A stretch of 64,000 bases of DNA from Tolypothrix sp. PCC 7712 (GTDB lineage Bacteria > Cyanobacteriota > Cyanobacteriia > Cyanobacteriales > Nostocaceae): NCBI RefSeq assembly GCF_025860405.1, contig NZ_CP063785.1:868001-932000 (forward strand), given 5' to 3'. Shown piece by piece: positions 45,117 through 53,604 of the stretch. The first letter of the stretch is position 1. The number at the start of each line of letters is the position of its first letter. The translations under genes and the position numbers were made by a program. The notes beneath the pieces were generated by a model. That model did no database searches, was not told where the DNA came from, and saw only the letters and a list, made by a program, of their open reading frames with translations.

Positions 45117-46310
45117 TTGTAAATTTCCGAAAATCTTTTGGTTTTCTCGGCTAGCCACACGAATCGTATAACCCTCTTTGACAGCAATATTCGGTGTCCA
45201 TTCATAAACTCCATCGCTAGCAGTACGTTTAGCAATATTTTGGATAGTTTTGTTGTTACGATCAGATAATTTAATCGACACATCGCTGTTGATATTGTCT
45301 CGCCACAAGATTAAATAAGGTCGATTTTGTTCAACCTGTACTTTACCTGCTGGCTGTTCGATTAATATTTGCGGTACAACCTTTTGAGTTATAGCCTTGC
45401 GAACTCCTAGGTAATGGGGTAAATCTCGAAATGTGGGATTTTCTTGAGGATTAGACAGTTGGGGTAAGATAATATCCCCCACTTTAGAATTAAACAAATA
45501 AGTGGATCTGCCACCGTCAACGGTTATGATATCTCCTTTAACACCTAACTGGCGTAATAATTTAGCAGCTTCATCCAGAGTTGTTTGATTCACTGTCATA
45601 ATTAACAGTTGCTCATTACCTGGACGACTATCTTTATTTAAAGTACCGATAACTTGATATTTATTTATTTGATTGTTAGCTAATACTTTCGCGGGATGGT
45701 CGCTATATTTATAACTAACGATCGCATTTTTTACTCTTGTTTGATTAAGAGGCGCACCGCTAGCTGGATCATAATCTGTAATATATGCTTGCTTGTCATC
45801 CCAAACTAAAGCTTTTAAGCGAATTGTACGATAAAATTCAGATTCTGGTTTCTTAACTGGCCCGTACGGGCTATGACCTCCAGTGATCACTACACCATTA
45901 AATTTAATGGGAAAGGATAATTGTGTACTTGATTGGTATTGCTCGAAGAACGAACAATTAATCATGGAAAATACATCATTACCATAGAGTTTTTTATATT
46001 CGTCATTTACTTGGGAAAACAATTTATTTTTAAAATAAGGACTATAAATTCCTCCTTCGCCTTTATAATATTTACCTTGACCATTACCCATATTATCAAC
46101 CTCTCCCACAACTTGGTCTATCCGCATTTTTCGGAGGTCGATTACTTGCAAATATGCTGTATTACCATTGGTTAATTCTTTTTTATATAACCATGCACCA
46201 TCTATTACATGAAGCGGCTGATAAGAAGCTAGAGGGTTAGAAACTTGGGCTATATAAATACTAGTCAAAAGTGGAATAACAAAAAATAAAAAGCTAATTA
46301 CAGCATTCAT
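45111..46310 (-). CDS. Phosphodiester glycosidase (NAGPA/DUF2233) family protein
   Basis: A 399-residue exported or membrane-anchored protein. A hydrophobic N-terminal helix (VISFLFFVIPLLTSIYIAQV) precedes a domain with the family motifs NCSFFEQYQ, GVVITGGHSPYGP, GDIITVDGGRSTYL and DLPHYLGVRKA. In this family, which includes the human uncovering enzyme NAGPA, the catalytic fold hydrolyses sugar phosphodiesters; bacterial relatives are linked to surface polysaccharide or teichoic-type polymers. The last 70 residues form a beta-rich C-terminal domain. It is complete. Its stop overlaps the convergent methyltransferase gene by six bases. Confidence 0.85.
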   Translation of the reverse strand: MNAVISFLFFVIPLLTSIYIAQVSNPLASYQPLHVIDGAWLYKKELTNGNTAYLQVIDLRKMRIDQVVGEVDNMGNGQGKYYKGEGGIYSPYFKNKLFSQVNDEYKKLYGNDVFSMINCSFFEQYQSSTQLSFPIKFNGVVITGGHSPYGPVKKPESEFYRTIRLKALVWDDKQAYITDYDPASGAPLNQTRVKNAIVSYKYSDHPAKVLANNQINKYQVIGTLNKDSRPGNEQLLIMTVNQTTLDEAAKLLRQLGVKGDIITVDGGRSTYLFNSKVGDIILPQLSNPQENPTFRDLPHYLGVRKAITQKVVPQILIEQPAGKVQVEQNRPYLILWRDNINSDVSIKLSDRNNKTIQNIAKRTASDGVYEWTPNIAVKEGYTIRVASRENQKIFGNLQL

Positions 46311-46565
46311 TTGGGTTATTTATAGCAAAAAATAATTAACCCAGATTATACCAATTCCCCAGATGTTGCCAATTGCGTAGGCGTAGCCCGTTGCAGATAT
46401 CTCAGGGGATAGGATTGAGGACGTACAACCCTTGATAGGAGACAAGAGCCAAAAAATTTAGTATATTTTTCCCCAAGGCTGCATAAAATTGCGATCGCTA
46501 ACCTATTGATTGAGTGAAGGGGTTGAAACCTCGCAAACACCACTCACATCAACAGGAAAACGATT

Positions 46566-47219
46566 ATGAAAACCCAAATGCTGTTAAGTCTTGCTTGTTC
46601 TCTGTCTTTGTTAGGTGCTGTCACAGTTCCCGCAAGCGCCCAACCAACTACAAATGCAGCGCCTCAACCAACTGTGCAACCTCAAGCAGCTAGCCAAGAT
46701 TTAACCATCCCTCAAGATACAGCAATTATTGTTTCCTTTCCTGCATCTGTTACCGTAGATGTTGGGCAAAAGAAGGATTATCCTTTGACACTTCCCTTGG
46801 CTAGTGCAATTAAAGATGCTCAAGGTAATGTTGTCGCACCAGAAAATACTCCCGTTACCATTGTGCTGAAACCTACTGATGGAGGCGCTAAAATTGTTGC
46901 CCAATCTTTAGTAATTAATGGGCGCATCGTCTCGATTAAAGCATCAAGTCAAATGATTCCTGGCACTACTATTACTCAAAAGCGCGCTAATGATAAAGCT
47001 GTAGAAAATGGTTCTGTTTGGGGTAGACTGACTGGTAGTACCTTGGGCTTTATCAGCAATGGAGATCCTGAACAGTTTGACCGAGGTGCAATGTTAGGAA
47101 GCGCTATTGGATTAGTTACAGGTTTGCGTTCCGCAGAAAATACTCGGATTGTGCAGATTCCCCAAAGCAGTGTTTATGTTTTATCTCTAGAAGCTCCTAT
47201 CCAATTGTCTGGGCGCTAG
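46566..47219 (+). CDS. Exported hypothetical protein, 217 residues
   Basis: A secreted or periplasmic protein with a clear signal peptide (MKTQMLLSLACSLSLLGAVT, cleavage after ASA near residue 25), a Gln/Pro/Thr-rich linker and a beta-rich domain. The stretch NVVAPENTPVTIVLKPTDGG and the Gly-rich SVWGRLTGSTLGFISNGDP followed by GAMLGSAIGLVTGL suggest a glycine-zipper-like element. I recognise the general pattern from cyanobacterial conserved hypotheticals but cannot name a function. The coding region overlaps the 3' end of the convergent CHAD gene by 23 bases. Confidence 0.75.
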   Translation: MKTQMLLSLACSLSLLGAVTVPASAQPTTNAAPQPTVQPQAASQDLTIPQDTAIIVSFPASVTVDVGQKKDYPLTLPLASAIKDAQGNVVAPENTPVTIVLKPTDGGAKIVAQSLVINGRIVSIKASSQMIPGTTITQKRANDKAVENGSVWGRLTGSTLGFISNGDPEQFDRGAMLGSAIGLVTGLRSAENTRIVQIPQSSVYVLSLEAPIQLSGR

Positions 47220-48213
47220 TCTCATCTTCATTAATAAAGCCAGAGTCTTTGGGATGTAAAATTGTTAAATGAAAACCATGTCTAGTTTCGGTTGTCAGAT
47301 AACGCTCTTGTAATGGTTGCCACTGTTGCCATAATTTATAGCGATTTTCAGTGAGTAATTTATTCAGTCCATGCACATGAGAATCCATATCTGACTTAAA
47401 GACATCCTCAAGCCATTCAGTTAACACCACACTATCTTGCATTGCACCCAAAATATCTTGGATATTTTTTACATCTGCAATATACGCTGCATAGGATTCG
47501 TTGTACAAATCTGCAAATAAATCCATTTGGTAGCGGACACGTTTAGCTTGTTTGCGTAAGCTATGAAGTTTTTCGCCTTCATTAGTTAAGTGTTGTTCTA
47601 CTTTTTTGGCTCCCCAATCGGTGCGGACTTTGAATTGCGATTCCACAATTTCAGTACCCACTAGCCAACCAGGATGCAATAAAAACTGACTCACTTCTGG
47701 TAACAGTAAATCTGGTAGAACTTGCTGAATAGTAATCGAAGCTAATTCTTGATAACTGGGTTTTTCTAACCAATCTTCTAAAGCTTGTTTTAAAGACTTA
47801 TATGAGTCATCTTTTAATGTTGTTTGTACAGTATCTAGTGCGTGTTCACGTTGTTTAGCTAAAGCATCAAAAGCTGTATTTAAATGCTTCTGATCTTTAG
47901 AAGATAGCTGTGGTTTATATTCTTTTTCTAGACTTTCTTTGAGTACATCTAAATCTCGGAGATTACCCAGGCGACGAGCAATTTTTCCAATATTTTTATC
48001 ACTAATTGGCTTAGATAAATCTAAGGCGATCGCAAATCTACTGACAGAGGTACGTAAGCGACGCATTCCTACTCGCATTTGATGCAACGCCTCTGGGTCT
48101 TCATCTTTCTTAACTGATTTTTCCCACTTCAATGTTTTCTTATAATGTTTTTCAATCGCCTGATAAGCGTAATCTCCTAGCGTTTGGATTGTGGTATTTG
48201 TATCTACTTCCAT
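47197..48213 (-). CDS. CHAD domain-containing protein
   Basis: A 338-residue protein dominated by a CHAD domain, an all-helical fold with conserved histidines and basic residues that binds polyphosphate. The two helical repeats are marked by DPEALHQMRVGMRRLRTSV near the N-terminus and by LHSLRKQAKRVRYQMDLFAD in the second half, with the lysine/arginine pairs that line the anion-binding channel. No accompanying CYTH domain is fused, unlike many CHAD proteins, so it probably acts as a polyphosphate-granule or phosphate-polymer binding protein rather than as an enzyme. It is complete and solitary. Confidence 0.9.
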   Translation of the reverse strand: MEVDTNTTIQTLGDYAYQAIEKHYKKTLKWEKSVKKDEDPEALHQMRVGMRRLRTSVSRFAIALDLSKPISDKNIGKIARRLGNLRDLDVLKESLEKEYKPQLSSKDQKHLNTAFDALAKQREHALDTVQTTLKDDSYKSLKQALEDWLEKPSYQELASITIQQVLPDLLLPEVSQFLLHPGWLVGTEIVESQFKVRTDWGAKKVEQHLTNEGEKLHSLRKQAKRVRYQMDLFADLYNESYAAYIADVKNIQDILGAMQDSVVLTEWLEDVFKSDMDSHVHGLNKLLTENRYKLWQQWQPLQERYLTTETRHGFHLTILHPKDSGFINEDETSAQTIG

Positions 48214-48513
48214 AAAATATCAACCAATCAGATACCGATGCGGATTATTGCATGATAACATCAGTTAAAAATTTGCCTATATAACTTTTGATATTTGTTT
48301 AAGCAGTTCTTCATAGAAAAGCTGCAGATAATTAAAAATTTTGATTTTTTTATCAATTTTTTTTAAATAGCACAATTATTGCACAATGATTATGGTTGCG
48401 ATCGCTCATTTTTAAATCACAATTCTCAGTTATCAATATAAATACAAAACTAGTATTGATTACAACATTAATTAGTTAATGTCAATTCGTACAGTACTTA
48501 GGCAAAATGTAAT
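48214..48513. other. AT-rich divergent spacer
   Basis: Three hundred bases between the CHAD and DUF3616 genes, very AT-rich, presumably with both promoters. One HIP1 site near 48400. No gene or repeat array seen. Confidence 0.4.
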
Positions 48514-49593
48514 ATGCATAACTCTAATTTAATAGAACCAATATTTTTGACATTTACAGAAAGTTTCCAAAAACACAGAACAGACCTTTCAGCATTACTA
48601 TTAACTCCTGACAAGTATCTCTGGGTGGGATCTGATGAAAGTTCTACCCTGGAAAGACTTTCTTTAATTGATGGTAAGAATTTTGGCGACCATCAACAAT
48701 TTCGCGTGGCAGAATTTATTAGTTTACCTGCGCCAGAAAGCGAGGAAATTGATATTGAAGGGCTAGCTTATGCCGATTATTACTTATGGCTGGTTGGTTC
48801 CCATAGCTACAAACGTAAAAAACCAAAAACCAAAAATACCGATGTCAAAAATATTCAAAGATTAGCAACTGTTACCTCAGAACCTAACCGTTATATTCTT
48901 GGCAGAATTCCGCTTGTAGATGGAAAATTATTCTCATCTTGTCCACATCCACAAAACCCAGATGTGCAGTTAAGTGCTGCCAAACTAGAATGTATTAACC
49001 AGAGTAATTTGCTAATGACAGCCTTAGCAGGCGATCCTCATTTAGGCTTATATATTCAAGCAGCTGTTCCCGGTAAAGACAATGGTTTTGATATTGAAGG
49101 AATCAGCATTTATCAAAATCGAATTTTTCTAGGTTTACGAGGGCCAGTATTACGAGGTTGGGCTGTAATTTTAGAAATTGAATTAGAAAAATCTACCCCA
49201 GGATTGATGACATTACGACAAATAGGTGATGTACAAAAAGGGTATAAAAAACATTTTCTGTGGTTGAATGGTTTAGGAATTCGAGATTTAGCTTTAGATG
49301 GTGAAGACTTATTGATATTAGCCGGGCCGACGATGGATTTAGATGGCCCAGTGCAACTTTATCGCTGGCAAGGTGGCGTAAATGTAGCCGAAAATATTTT
49401 AAGCTACCCAGAGTTTGTGCAAGATATTCCCTATGGTAATCGCGAGGATCATGCTGAGGGGATGACGCTATTTAATGATATTACTGGTAAACCTTCATTG
49501 CTGATAGTTTATGACTCCCCAGCTAAGAGTCGGTTAGTAGGAGAGAGTGGAGTAATAGCAGATTTGTTGAGTTTGGTAATGAGTAATGAGTAA
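48514..49593 (+). CDS. DUF3616 domain-containing protein
   Basis: A 359-residue protein of the DUF3616 family, predicted beta-propeller. Typical blocks are ALLLTPDKYLWVGSDESSTL, the IDIEGLAYADYYLWLVGSHS motif with its acidic metal-like site, NGFDIEGISIYQNRIFLGLR and a DHAEGMT element near the end. The acidic residues preceding the LWLVGSHS and IFLGLRGP strands repeat in the manner of a calcium-binding propeller such as phytase-like folds; no function is established. The last residues LVMSNE and the stop codon lie in an AATGAGT heptamer array, so the tail is repeat-derived. Confidence 0.85.
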   Translation: MHNSNLIEPIFLTFTESFQKHRTDLSALLLTPDKYLWVGSDESSTLERLSLIDGKNFGDHQQFRVAEFISLPAPESEEIDIEGLAYADYYLWLVGSHSYKRKKPKTKNTDVKNIQRLATVTSEPNRYILGRIPLVDGKLFSSCPHPQNPDVQLSAAKLECINQSNLLMTALAGDPHLGLYIQAAVPGKDNGFDIEGISIYQNRIFLGLRGPVLRGWAVILEIELEKSTPGLMTLRQIGDVQKGYKKHFLWLNGLGIRDLALDGEDLLILAGPTMDLDGPVQLYRWQGGVNVAENILSYPEFVQDIPYGNREDHAEGMTLFNDITGKPSLLIVYDSPAKSRLVGESGVIADLLSLVMSNE

Positions 49594-49723
49594 TGAGTAA
49601 TGAGTAATGAGTAATGGGTAATGAGTAATGGGTAATGAGTAATGGGTAATGGGTAATGAGTAATGAGTAATGAGTAATGAGTAATAAGTAATGAGTAATG
49701 AGTAATAAGTAATGAGTAATAGT
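49577..49723. repeat. Heptamer array (AATGAGT, about 20 copies)
   Basis: Tandem AATGAGT with interspersed AATGGGT and AATAAGT units. It starts inside the last codons of the DUF3616 gene and runs to a CTCATCTCC/CCCCAGT pyrimidine tract next to the ferredoxin stop. Confidence 0.9.
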
Positions 49724-49786
49724 AACTTCTCCCTCATCCCCCTCATCTCCCTCATCTTCCAGTCCCCAGTCCCCAGCCCCCAATCC

Positions 49787-50242
49787 CTAGAGATTAGTAG
49801 AAATTGCTTGCACCGGACAGGTAGGTATACACTGTTCACAGACAATGCAGCGCGATCGCGTGAATGTCAGCTTATATGTTTCTGCATTGAGACTCAAAGC
49901 TTCAGTGGGACAAACCCCAGTACATAAACCGCAGTGAACACAGGTATCCTCATCAATAACAATTTCCCCTAAAGTGTGAGAGACATTAATATTTTGCGAT
50001 CGCATCCACTCAATCGCCGCATCTAACTGATCGATATCTCCCAATAATTCCACAACCAGCTTACCAATTTGATTTGGGGCAACTTGGGCACGGATAATAT
50101 TAGCCGCAACATTAAATTCCTTAGCCAGTCTATAGGTAACCGGCATTTGTATAGCACGTTTGGGAAAAGTGAGAGTAACTCGTTTTTTCACAGGCTTGGC
50201 AGAGACTCTTGTCTGTTCTAGGGTATCTTTAATTTTGGGCAT
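49787..50242 (-). CDS. NIL domain and double 4Fe-4S ferredoxin
   Basis: A protein of about 150 residues. An NIL domain (about 25-95; VTLTFPKRAIQMPVTYRLAK), also found in methionine ABC transporters as a ligand-binding ACT-like fold, is followed by two 4Fe-4S motifs, CVHCGLCTGVCP and CIVCEQCIPTCP. It is presumably an electron carrier regulated by, or linked to, sulfur amino acids, as in the conserved cyanobacterial family. The start is uncertain: the ATGs at 50263 and 50242 lie in a GGGCATT/GGGGCAT repeat, while a GTG at 50191 begins VKKRVTLTFPK where family similarity starts. No good ribosome site distinguishes them. Confidence 0.85.
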   Translation of the reverse strand: MPKIKDTLEQTRVSAKPVKKRVTLTFPKRAIQMPVTYRLAKEFNVAANIIRAQVAPNQIGKLVVELLGDIDQLDAAIEWMRSQNINVSHTLGEIVIDEDTCVHCGLCTGVCPTEALSLNAETYKLTFTRSRCIVCEQCIPTCPVQAISTNL

Positions 50243-50381
50243 TGGGCATGGGGCATTGGGCATTGGTAATTGGGTGTTTGTTATTTCCCCTAGTTCCCAG
50301 TCCCCAGTCCCCAGTCCCCAACCCCCAGCCTTCAGTTAAACTGAAAGATGATAATGCTTAATAAGATTTAATAATTTTGTT

Positions 50382-50972
50382 ATGACTAAAGATTCACCAG
50401 TGAATATTCCAGCAAAGCCGGAATCTACAGCAGCTGCGCGGGTAAGAAATTTTTTAATCGCCCTAGTAGCGATCGCACTCAGCGTTGCTTTAGTTGTAGG
50501 ATTGCGAAGTGAGACAACTTCGGCTTCTTTGAGTAAGTTAGATGAAGCCTCTACACCCTTAGAAGTAGCTATTACTAACGGTAAGCCTTCACTGGTAGAG
50601 TTTTACGCTGATTGGTGTACTGTCTGCCAAAAAATGGCACCAGATATGACTGAGTTAAAACAGCAATATGCTGACAAACTAAACTTTGTCATGCTGAATG
50701 TGGATAACACCAAATGGCTACCAGAAATGCTGAAATATCGGGTGGATGGCATTCCCCATTTTGTATTTTTGGGTAAGAATGGTGAAACCATAGCGCAAGC
50801 AATTGGAGATCAACCACGGGCTGTTATGGCTAGTAATTTAGAGGCTTTAGCAACAGATTCATCTCTACCTTATGCCCAACTTAGCGGCCAGGTTTCCAAA
50901 TTCTCCGCACCAGTTGCACCAAAGGCTAGCCAAGATGATCCGCGTAGTCATGGTAGCCAGGTAGTAAATTAG
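50382..50972 (+). CDS. Membrane-anchored thioredoxin-like protein (TxlA/HCF164-like)
   Basis: A 196-residue protein with an N-terminal membrane helix (FLIALVAIALSVALVVGL, about 27-44) and a thioredoxin domain. The redox motif is WCTVC in LVEFYADWCTVCQKMAPDM, and the conserved cis-proline follows in DGIPHFVFLG. It matches the cyanobacterial TxlA/HCF164 group, which in plants sits on the thylakoid with its domain in the lumen and passes reducing power to cytochrome b6f assembly together with CcdA. The C-terminal 30 residues are unstructured. The gene is monocistronic, with heptamer arrays downstream. Confidence 0.9.
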   Translation: MTKDSPVNIPAKPESTAAARVRNFLIALVAIALSVALVVGLRSETTSASLSKLDEASTPLEVAITNGKPSLVEFYADWCTVCQKMAPDMTELKQQYADKLNFVMLNVDNTKWLPEMLKYRVDGIPHFVFLGKNGETIAQAIGDQPRAVMASNLEALATDSSLPYAQLSGQVSKFSAPVAPKASQDDPRSHGSQVVN

Positions 50973-51330
50973 TAATTCGTAATTCGTAATTCGTAATTCG
51001 TAATTCGTAATTAGGTGTGGGTTGAAATATGCTCAACTTAATTACGAATTTTTTTATCCAATAATTCAATCTTGGCAAGGCATAGTTAAGTTTTCTGTAT
51101 TACATATAAATTATTGATGCTGTACCTCTAATGTTATTTATATATACCTTTATCAGGTCACAACAATTTTGTAACCTCAAAATAATGTTGGCTAGAAATT
51201 TAGTTTAAGAAAGATAATAATTCAAAATTTGTCGTTACCCTTTATTTTCTTTACTCTTAATTACGAATTACGTAGCGCTTTGCGCTTCCCGTAGGGTATT
51301 ACGAATTACGAATTATTTAGGAGTTGAATC
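50973..51330. repeat. TAATTCG / ATTACGA heptamers with a nested GCGCTTTGCGC repeat
   Basis: About six TAATTCG units (50973-51012) are followed by plain AT-rich DNA. At 51258-51316 ATTACGA units are interrupted by GTAGCGCTTTGCGCTTCCCG and TAGGGT, a dispersed repeat inserted inside the heptamer array. The spacer contains no gene; the GGAG at 51320-51323 is the ribosome site for the Thg1-like gene. Confidence 0.75.
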
Positions 51331-52095
51331 TTGAAATTTGATGAACTAGATAACCGGATGCGGGTGTTTGAGACAGCACACGATCATTGTGTGCTACCCG
51401 GAATTTATATAGTTGCGAGATTAGATGGACGTGGCTTTACTCGACTGACAAAAGAAGTACATCAATTTGAGGCTCCCTTTGATAGCTACTTTCGAGATTT
51501 GATGGTGGATACTGTCGAACATTTGATGAATTGCGGCATTGATATCATCTATGGTTATACCCAAAGTGATGAAATATCTCTACTTTTTGCGCTAAATGAA
51601 AATACATTCAACCGTAAATTAAGAAAACTCAACTCAGTTTTAGCAAGTGAAGCTAGCGCTAAATTTTCTTTATCGCTGAGTGCTTTAGCCTGCTTTGATT
51701 GTCGAATTTCTCAGCTTCCTAATCAAGAAGAAGTAGTGAATTATTTTCGCTGGCGGAATGAGGACGCTCATAGAAATGCGCTGAATGCTCATTGCTATTG
51801 GTGTTTGCGTCGAGAAGGGCAAAATGCAACTCAAGCAACCAGCATGATGAAAGGTTTATCTGTTGCTGAAAAAAACGAGATGTTATTTCAACACGGAATT
51901 AATTTCAATCAAATTCCTAACTGGCAAAAACGCGGTGTAGGGCTGTATTGGGAAAAATATGAAAAGCAAGGATTTAACCCAGTTAAGGGAGAAATTGTAC
52001 CTGCACTACGGCGACGCATTCGGCGAGATTTAGATTTAGCGATGAAGGATGAATATAGCCAATTTATTGCCAAGTTAGTTAGTACTGATTCATAA
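51331..52095 (+). CDS. Thg1-like tRNA(His) guanylyltransferase family protein
   Basis: A 254-residue member of the Thg1/TLP family, enzymes that add nucleotides in the 3'-5' direction. The catalytic palm carries RLDGRGFTRLTK with metal-binding Asp32 and, about 48 residues later, YGYTQSDEISLLF with Asp80-Glu81; the ASAKFSLSLSALACFDCRI core and a conserved RWRNEDAHRNALNAH also match. In eukaryotes Thg1 adds G-1 to tRNA(His); bacterial TLPs can repair 5'-truncated tRNAs, which is the more likely role because bacteria encode G-1. The TTG start at 51331 is supported by GGAG seven bases upstream. The stop overlaps the convergent gene by 17 bases. Confidence 0.9.
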   Translation: MKFDELDNRMRVFETAHDHCVLPGIYIVARLDGRGFTRLTKEVHQFEAPFDSYFRDLMVDTVEHLMNCGIDIIYGYTQSDEISLLFALNENTFNRKLRKLNSVLASEASAKFSLSLSALACFDCRISQLPNQEEVVNYFRWRNEDAHRNALNAHCYWCLRREGQNATQATSMMKGLSVAEKNEMLFQHGINFNQIPNWQKRGVGLYWEKYEKQGFNPVKGEIVPALRRRIRRDLDLAMKDEYSQFIAKLVSTDS

Positions 52096-53329
52096 GTTTT
52101 GTGGAGGGTGTTAAAGTCTGTACATCAAAACAAGCGATCGCACCTTCAGTAGTAGTCACATACAGCCTATTTTCCCACAGACGCATATTCAGAACGGCAC
52201 CGCAACCAGTAGGATTGATGGAAAAGCGATCGCTTCCCATACGGAAACAATAAAGATTAGCTTGGCAATCACCTGCATAAACTAATTTTTTATCTTCAGA
52301 AATCGCACAGGCGTAAACTGCTGTTTTACAGGTGGCGATAACTTTACTCTCAGTTTGCCGAATTTTTAGATCCCCAACTTTCGCTAATTGATAAATTGTG
52401 CCGTCGCTGGTACCAACAATGACTTGCTGTGCAGTCAACTGTCCGCACAGAACTGCTGCTGTTGTCTGATTTTCCCAAATTATCTTGCCTGTCTTGGGAT
52501 GATAGCAAGTAACACCACGACTATGCCCATGATAAATTGCTTGGTCATCAGCAGCTAAAAACCAACCCTGCCGAGTTGCAGTTTTTTGTTGCCATAATAC
52601 CTGCAAGTTAGAGTCGAGGGAAGTTAACTGTCCATAAATATCTAAAACTAAAAGATGATCGCTGTGGAGAGTTAAAGCCGAGATTGTAAAGTTATAAAAA
52701 TGTGGCACGCTACGATTACGTGCATTGTAAATTGACTGCGGCAGTTTGGCGATCGCATCATATATCTGCCCATCATCACAACTAGCATAAAGATGGCGAT
52801 CGTCTCCTACCAAACAGCGCACATTCTGAGAAAGCTTGTGCTGATAGGAAAATTGCCCTTGATGATCCAAAGCCAAAATCAAACCATCGCGATTACCCAG
52901 CCAGCAACCTTGCTGATTCACCCATAAACCAAAAGCGGGAACCTTCCACAATCCTGCAGGATTAGGCGGGATATATTTCCACAAAGCTGCAAGAGGGTTG
53001 GAAGCAGGTTTTTCGCGTGTAGCGTTGTAGCCAATCGCTTTCGCCTCCGCATAAAGAAAATTATGCAGAGATTGCCAATTTGGACTATGTAAAAAGCGGT
53101 CAAAATCGGAGAAACTTGGATATTCAATCGCAAAAAATTCTACATCTGCCAGTTCTGGGAAGTCACTGACATTCAGTAATTCTTTACGGTTATAGGTTGA
53201 GCCGAAATTATACGCAAATGATTGGGGGCTTTCTCCAGGTATCGGCAACAGCATCAAACCAATGAAAGTTGCCATCTCAGGACTTTGGAGTAAAAAGCGA
53301 TCGCCACCTTGATGAACGATAAATGCCAT
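52079..53329 (-). CDS. PQQ-like / WD40-like beta-propeller protein
   Basis: A 416-residue protein whose C-terminal two thirds form a beta-propeller of about six to seven repeats (for example NRDGLILALDHQGQFSYQHK, CQLTAQQVIVGTSDG-like blades with VYAGDCQANLYCFRMG). The N-terminal 110 residues form a separate domain (VHQGGDRFLLQSPEMATFIG) unlike BamB. There is no signal peptide. The blades resemble the PQQ-binding quinoprotein type, but ligand residues cannot be assigned, so it is probably a scaffold. Its function is unknown. The stop overlaps the 3' end of the Thg1-like gene by 17 bases. Confidence 0.75.
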   Translation of the reverse strand: MAFIVHQGGDRFLLQSPEMATFIGLMLLPIPGESPQSFAYNFGSTYNRKELLNVSDFPELADVEFFAIEYPSFSDFDRFLHSPNWQSLHNFLYAEAKAIGYNATREKPASNPLAALWKYIPPNPAGLWKVPAFGLWVNQQGCWLGNRDGLILALDHQGQFSYQHKLSQNVRCLVGDDRHLYASCDDGQIYDAIAKLPQSIYNARNRSVPHFYNFTISALTLHSDHLLVLDIYGQLTSLDSNLQVLWQQKTATRQGWFLAADDQAIYHGHSRGVTCYHPKTGKIIWENQTTAAVLCGQLTAQQVIVGTSDGTIYQLAKVGDLKIRQTESKVIATCKTAVYACAISEDKKLVYAGDCQANLYCFRMGSDRFSINPTGCGAVLNMRLWENRLYVTTTEGAIACFDVQTLTPSTKLMNQY

Positions 53330-53446
53330 TTTTTTATACCAGCTTTTCGACTCTATTATTCCCAGCTGATGATCAAAGAAGAATAAAGAATTTCTCCAAT
53401 CAAGATGAATTGTGAAGCAAACAAGGGATAAATAAAGATAGTTCCC

Positions 53447-53563
53447 AATACTACTCGGTTAAGCATTTTGAACTCAAAATTGCTTGAGGAGAAAAGGTTA
53501 AGGGTGAAAGATTTTTTCTTTCCCTTGAACCATTTCCCTTTTTCCCCTTAACCGACAAGTATT
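53447..53563. repeat. MITE-like repeat family A, copy 3 (117 bp)
   Basis: Reverse orientation relative to copies 1 and 2: left end AATACTACTCGGTTAAGC, right end CCTTAACCGACAAGTATT. The interior contains the same G/A-rich and C/T-rich complementary tracts. It lies between the divergent propeller and radC genes, about 40 bases upstream of radC. Confidence 0.75.
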
Positions 53564-53604
53564 GAGATAGATCCAACTAAGGTGAATCTTCCGGCAGCTA
53601 TTAT

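Noticed and set aside
49523..49845. Minus-strand open frames of 86 and 103 codons rich in ITHYSLL repeats
   Set aside because: They are translations of the AATGAGT heptamer array.
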